The notes under the pieces are model-generated. The model did not search any database, was not told the DNA's origin, and saw only the letters and a program-made list of their open reading frames with translations. A stretch of 7,704 nucleotides of DNA from Nitrososphaerales archaeon TH526 (GTDB taxonomy: Archaea; Thermoproteota; Nitrososphaeria; Nitrososphaerales; Nitrososphaeraceae): NCBI GenBank assembly GCA_014523665.1, contig JAATVR010000779.1:1-7704 (forward strand), read 5' to 3'. Each line of letters starts with the position of its first letter. The first letter of the stretch is position 1. A program made the position numbers and the translations under genes. This document shows, in pieces, positions 6,502 to 7,704 of this stretch.

Positions 6502-7461
6502 TTAGCTATTTGGGGTAGTAAAACCTTCTTCCTTCAACATTTCGCTTAGCTTCTTGATATGTAGAGGAGTCGTGCCACAACAACCTCCAATAATCTTGAT
6601 TCTATTAAATTGTTTGATGAATTCGCGCATTTTCAGGGCCATATCTTCAGGAGTCATCTTATATACTGCCTTGCCGCCGACATTTTGTGGCATCCCCGCA
6701 TTAGGGACTACTAGGATAGGCAGACCATGCTGTTCATCCAGCCATCTTATACTTGAAAGCATTTCCTCGGGACCCGTGGAACAATTGAGGCCAAAGATAT
6801 CTATGCCCATGTCAGAAACTATCGTGTATGCCGCCTGTACATTTGTTCCTAAAAGCATATTGCCGTACCTGTCCAAAGTAACGTTTCCAATAAGAGGAAC
6901 TTTTCTACCGACATTCTGCATTGCCATTTGGCAGGCCTCAATTGCCAACTTGACTTCAAGAATATCCTGGCTAGTCTCTATCAGAAGAGAGTCAACCCCT
7001 CCCAATAGCAAACCTTCGAATTGTGGCATGAACCCCTCAATAATTTGTTGTGGAGAGACCTTTCCTAGGTCCTGATCCTCTGAGCTAGGCAAAAATCCTG
7101 TAGGTCCCACAGAACCAATGACATAGCGGTATCGATCTTCAAATTCATTACATACCTCTCTTGCTAATTCGGCAGCACCCTTATTAATCTCTACAGCTTT
7201 ATCCCCATACCCGTATTCTTTGAGCTTGAACAGATTGGAACCAAATGAATTTGTTTCAATACAGTCTGCACCTGACATGAGGTAGTCACGATGAATTTTC
7301 TTAATCCACTCGGGTTTGGTCATATTAAGTCCATCATTAAATCCGTCCTTATTTCCAGGGAAATCATGGGGTTGCGGATTGAGTTTTTGAATCTCGGTAC
7401 CCATCCCACCATCAAAAAGGATGATGTGTTCTCGGGTGGCTTCGGTAAGAGATAGAGGCAT
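6502..7461 (-). CDS. metH: Homocysteine S-methyltransferase subunit of split methionine synthase
   Basis: This 319-residue protein matches the N-terminal homocysteine-binding barrel of MetH. It binds homocysteine through zinc and presents the thiolate to methylcobalamin. LFDGGMGTEIQ at 15-25 is the family's N-terminal signature. ADCIETNSFG and VGPTGFLPS follow. The zinc ligands are Cys227 in GLNCSTGPEEM and the Cys294-Cys295 pair in GGCCGTTP. Stand-alone enzymes such as BHMT or MmuM have the same fold, so the sequence alone does not exclude another methyl donor. However, the next gene on the same strand, 73 nt away, supplies exactly the missing MetH domains, so a two-subunit methionine synthase is the best reading. 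The chain ends soon after the last barrel helix, with no folate domain attached. ATG 7461 is supported by a TATA box centred about 25 nt upstream, which implies a leaderless mRNA. Confidence 0.95.
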   Translation of the reverse strand: MPLSLTEATREHIILFDGGMGTEIQKLNPQPHDFPGNKDGFNDGLNMTKPEWIKKIHRDYLMSGADCIETNSFGSNLFKLKEYGYGDKAVEINKGAAELAREVCNEFEDRYRYVIGSVGPTGFLPSSEDQDLGKVSPQQIIEGFMPQFEGLLLGGVDSLLIETSQDILEVKLAIEACQMAMQNVGRKVPLIGNVTLDRYGNMLLGTNVQAAYTIVSDMGIDIFGLNCSTGPEEMLSSIRWLDEQHGLPILVVPNAGMPQNVGGKAVYKMTPEDMALKMREFIKQFNRIKIIGGCCGTTPLHIKKLSEMLKEEGFTTPNS

Positions 7462-7481
7462 GCTATAATCGAGATGTAACC

Positions 7482-7491
7482 TTATTAAAAA
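7482..7491 (-). promoter_or_regulatory. TATA box of the methionine synthase genes
   Basis: The minus strand reads TTTTTAATAA, centred about 25 nt before the ATG at 7461. Transcription should begin at or next to the start codon, giving a leaderless mRNA. This leaves no room for a cobalamin or SAM riboswitch. Confidence 0.55.
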
Positions 7492-7589
7492 TTAATACTT
7501 TTGCATTGGACATCTTGTAAGTATTTGAAGTCATTAGATATTAACACGCAATATTGAACACCGGATAATTGTATCTAGGTTGGAGTTAG

Positions 7590-7598
7590 TTCATATTT
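7590..7598 (+). promoter_or_regulatory. Candidate promoter of tRNA-Arg
   Basis: TTCATATTT lies 31-39 nt before the mature tRNA 5' end, which would give a short 5' trailer for RNase P to remove. The match to the archaeal TATA consensus is only partial. Confidence 0.25.
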
Positions 7599-7628
7599 GG
7601 TGCTAGCAACATCATCAATAGAATTGTC

Positions 7629-7703
7629 GGGCTCATAGTTCAGCTTGGATAGAATGGCTGCCTGCGGAGCAGTTGGTCGAGGGTTCGAATCCCTCTGGGC
7701 CCA
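7629..7703 (+). tRNA. tRNA-Arg (anticodon GCG)
   Basis: The 75 nt fold into a full cloverleaf. The acceptor GGGCTCA pairs with TGGGCCC (one T-G wobble). The D stem is GTTC/GAAT with a ten-base loop carrying GG. The anticodon stem is GCTGC/GCAGT around loop CTGCGGA. The variable loop has 5 nt, and the T stem GAGGG/CCCTC closes TTCGAAT. The anticodon GCG (7664-7666) reads CGC and CGU arginine codons. The loop A after GG and C35 fit arginine identity. The discriminator is A (7703), and the next base is A, so CCA is not encoded and must be added enzymatically. No intron is present. A GCG anticodon is typical of archaea, since bacteria mostly use ACG with inosine. It is transcribed divergently from the methionine synthase genes. 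Confidence 0.95.
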
Positions 7704-7704
7704 A

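Noticed and set aside
6554..7075. 173-codon open frame on the plus strand
   Set aside because: It lies antisense inside the homocysteine methyltransferase gene, whose zinc ligands and motifs are intact. Its residue content is typical of a shadow frame.
7462..7628. Cobalamin or SAM riboswitch before the methionine synthase genes
   Set aside because: The TATA box places transcription at the ATG, leaving no leader. I see no B12-box-like sequence or multi-stem structure in the 167 nt.

Overview
This window most likely comes from an archaeal chromosome, probably a Thaumarchaeote (Nitrososphaeria), possibly a soil-type ammonia oxidiser. The archaeal evidence is seen directly. The tRNA-Arg at the right edge has a GCG anticodon, where bacteria normally use ACG, and encodes no 3' CCA. 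Several genes have TATA-like boxes about 25-30 nt before the start codon with no usable Shine-Dalgarno sequence, so their mRNAs would be leaderless or nearly so. The split cobalamin-dependent methionine synthase fits that group, but the phylum assignment is inference.

Layout: positions 1-155 on the minus strand may hold the 5' end of an unrecognised gene that runs off the window. Positions 156-427 are a non-coding divergent region with candidate promoters and two inverted repeats. From 428 to 3354 on the plus strand come trpB, trpA (ATGA overlap) and, after 75 nt, a 270-residue protein with a PD-(D/E)XK nuclease-like core. The plus-strand group ends in a T-rich tract at about 3369. A convergent minus-strand gene (3469-3792) encodes a 107-residue protein with an HExxH zinc-protease-type motif and its own strong TATA box.

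From 7461 down to 3897 on the minus strand lies a two-gene methionine synthase. The upstream gene encodes the zinc-dependent homocysteine-binding domain. The downstream gene encodes the folate-binding, cap, cobalamin-binding and AdoMet-reactivation domains. Together they cover what E. coli carries in the single MetH chain. Divergent from them, at 7629-7703, is tRNA-Arg(GCG).

Functionally the window is mostly amino-acid biosynthesis: the last two steps of tryptophan synthesis by the TrpA2B2 complex, and the final step of methionine synthesis. I see no mobile element, CRISPR array, phage gene or defence island. The parts not explained by known pathways are the nuclease-like gene behind trpA, the small HExxH protein, the partial gene at the left edge and a few inverted repeats.
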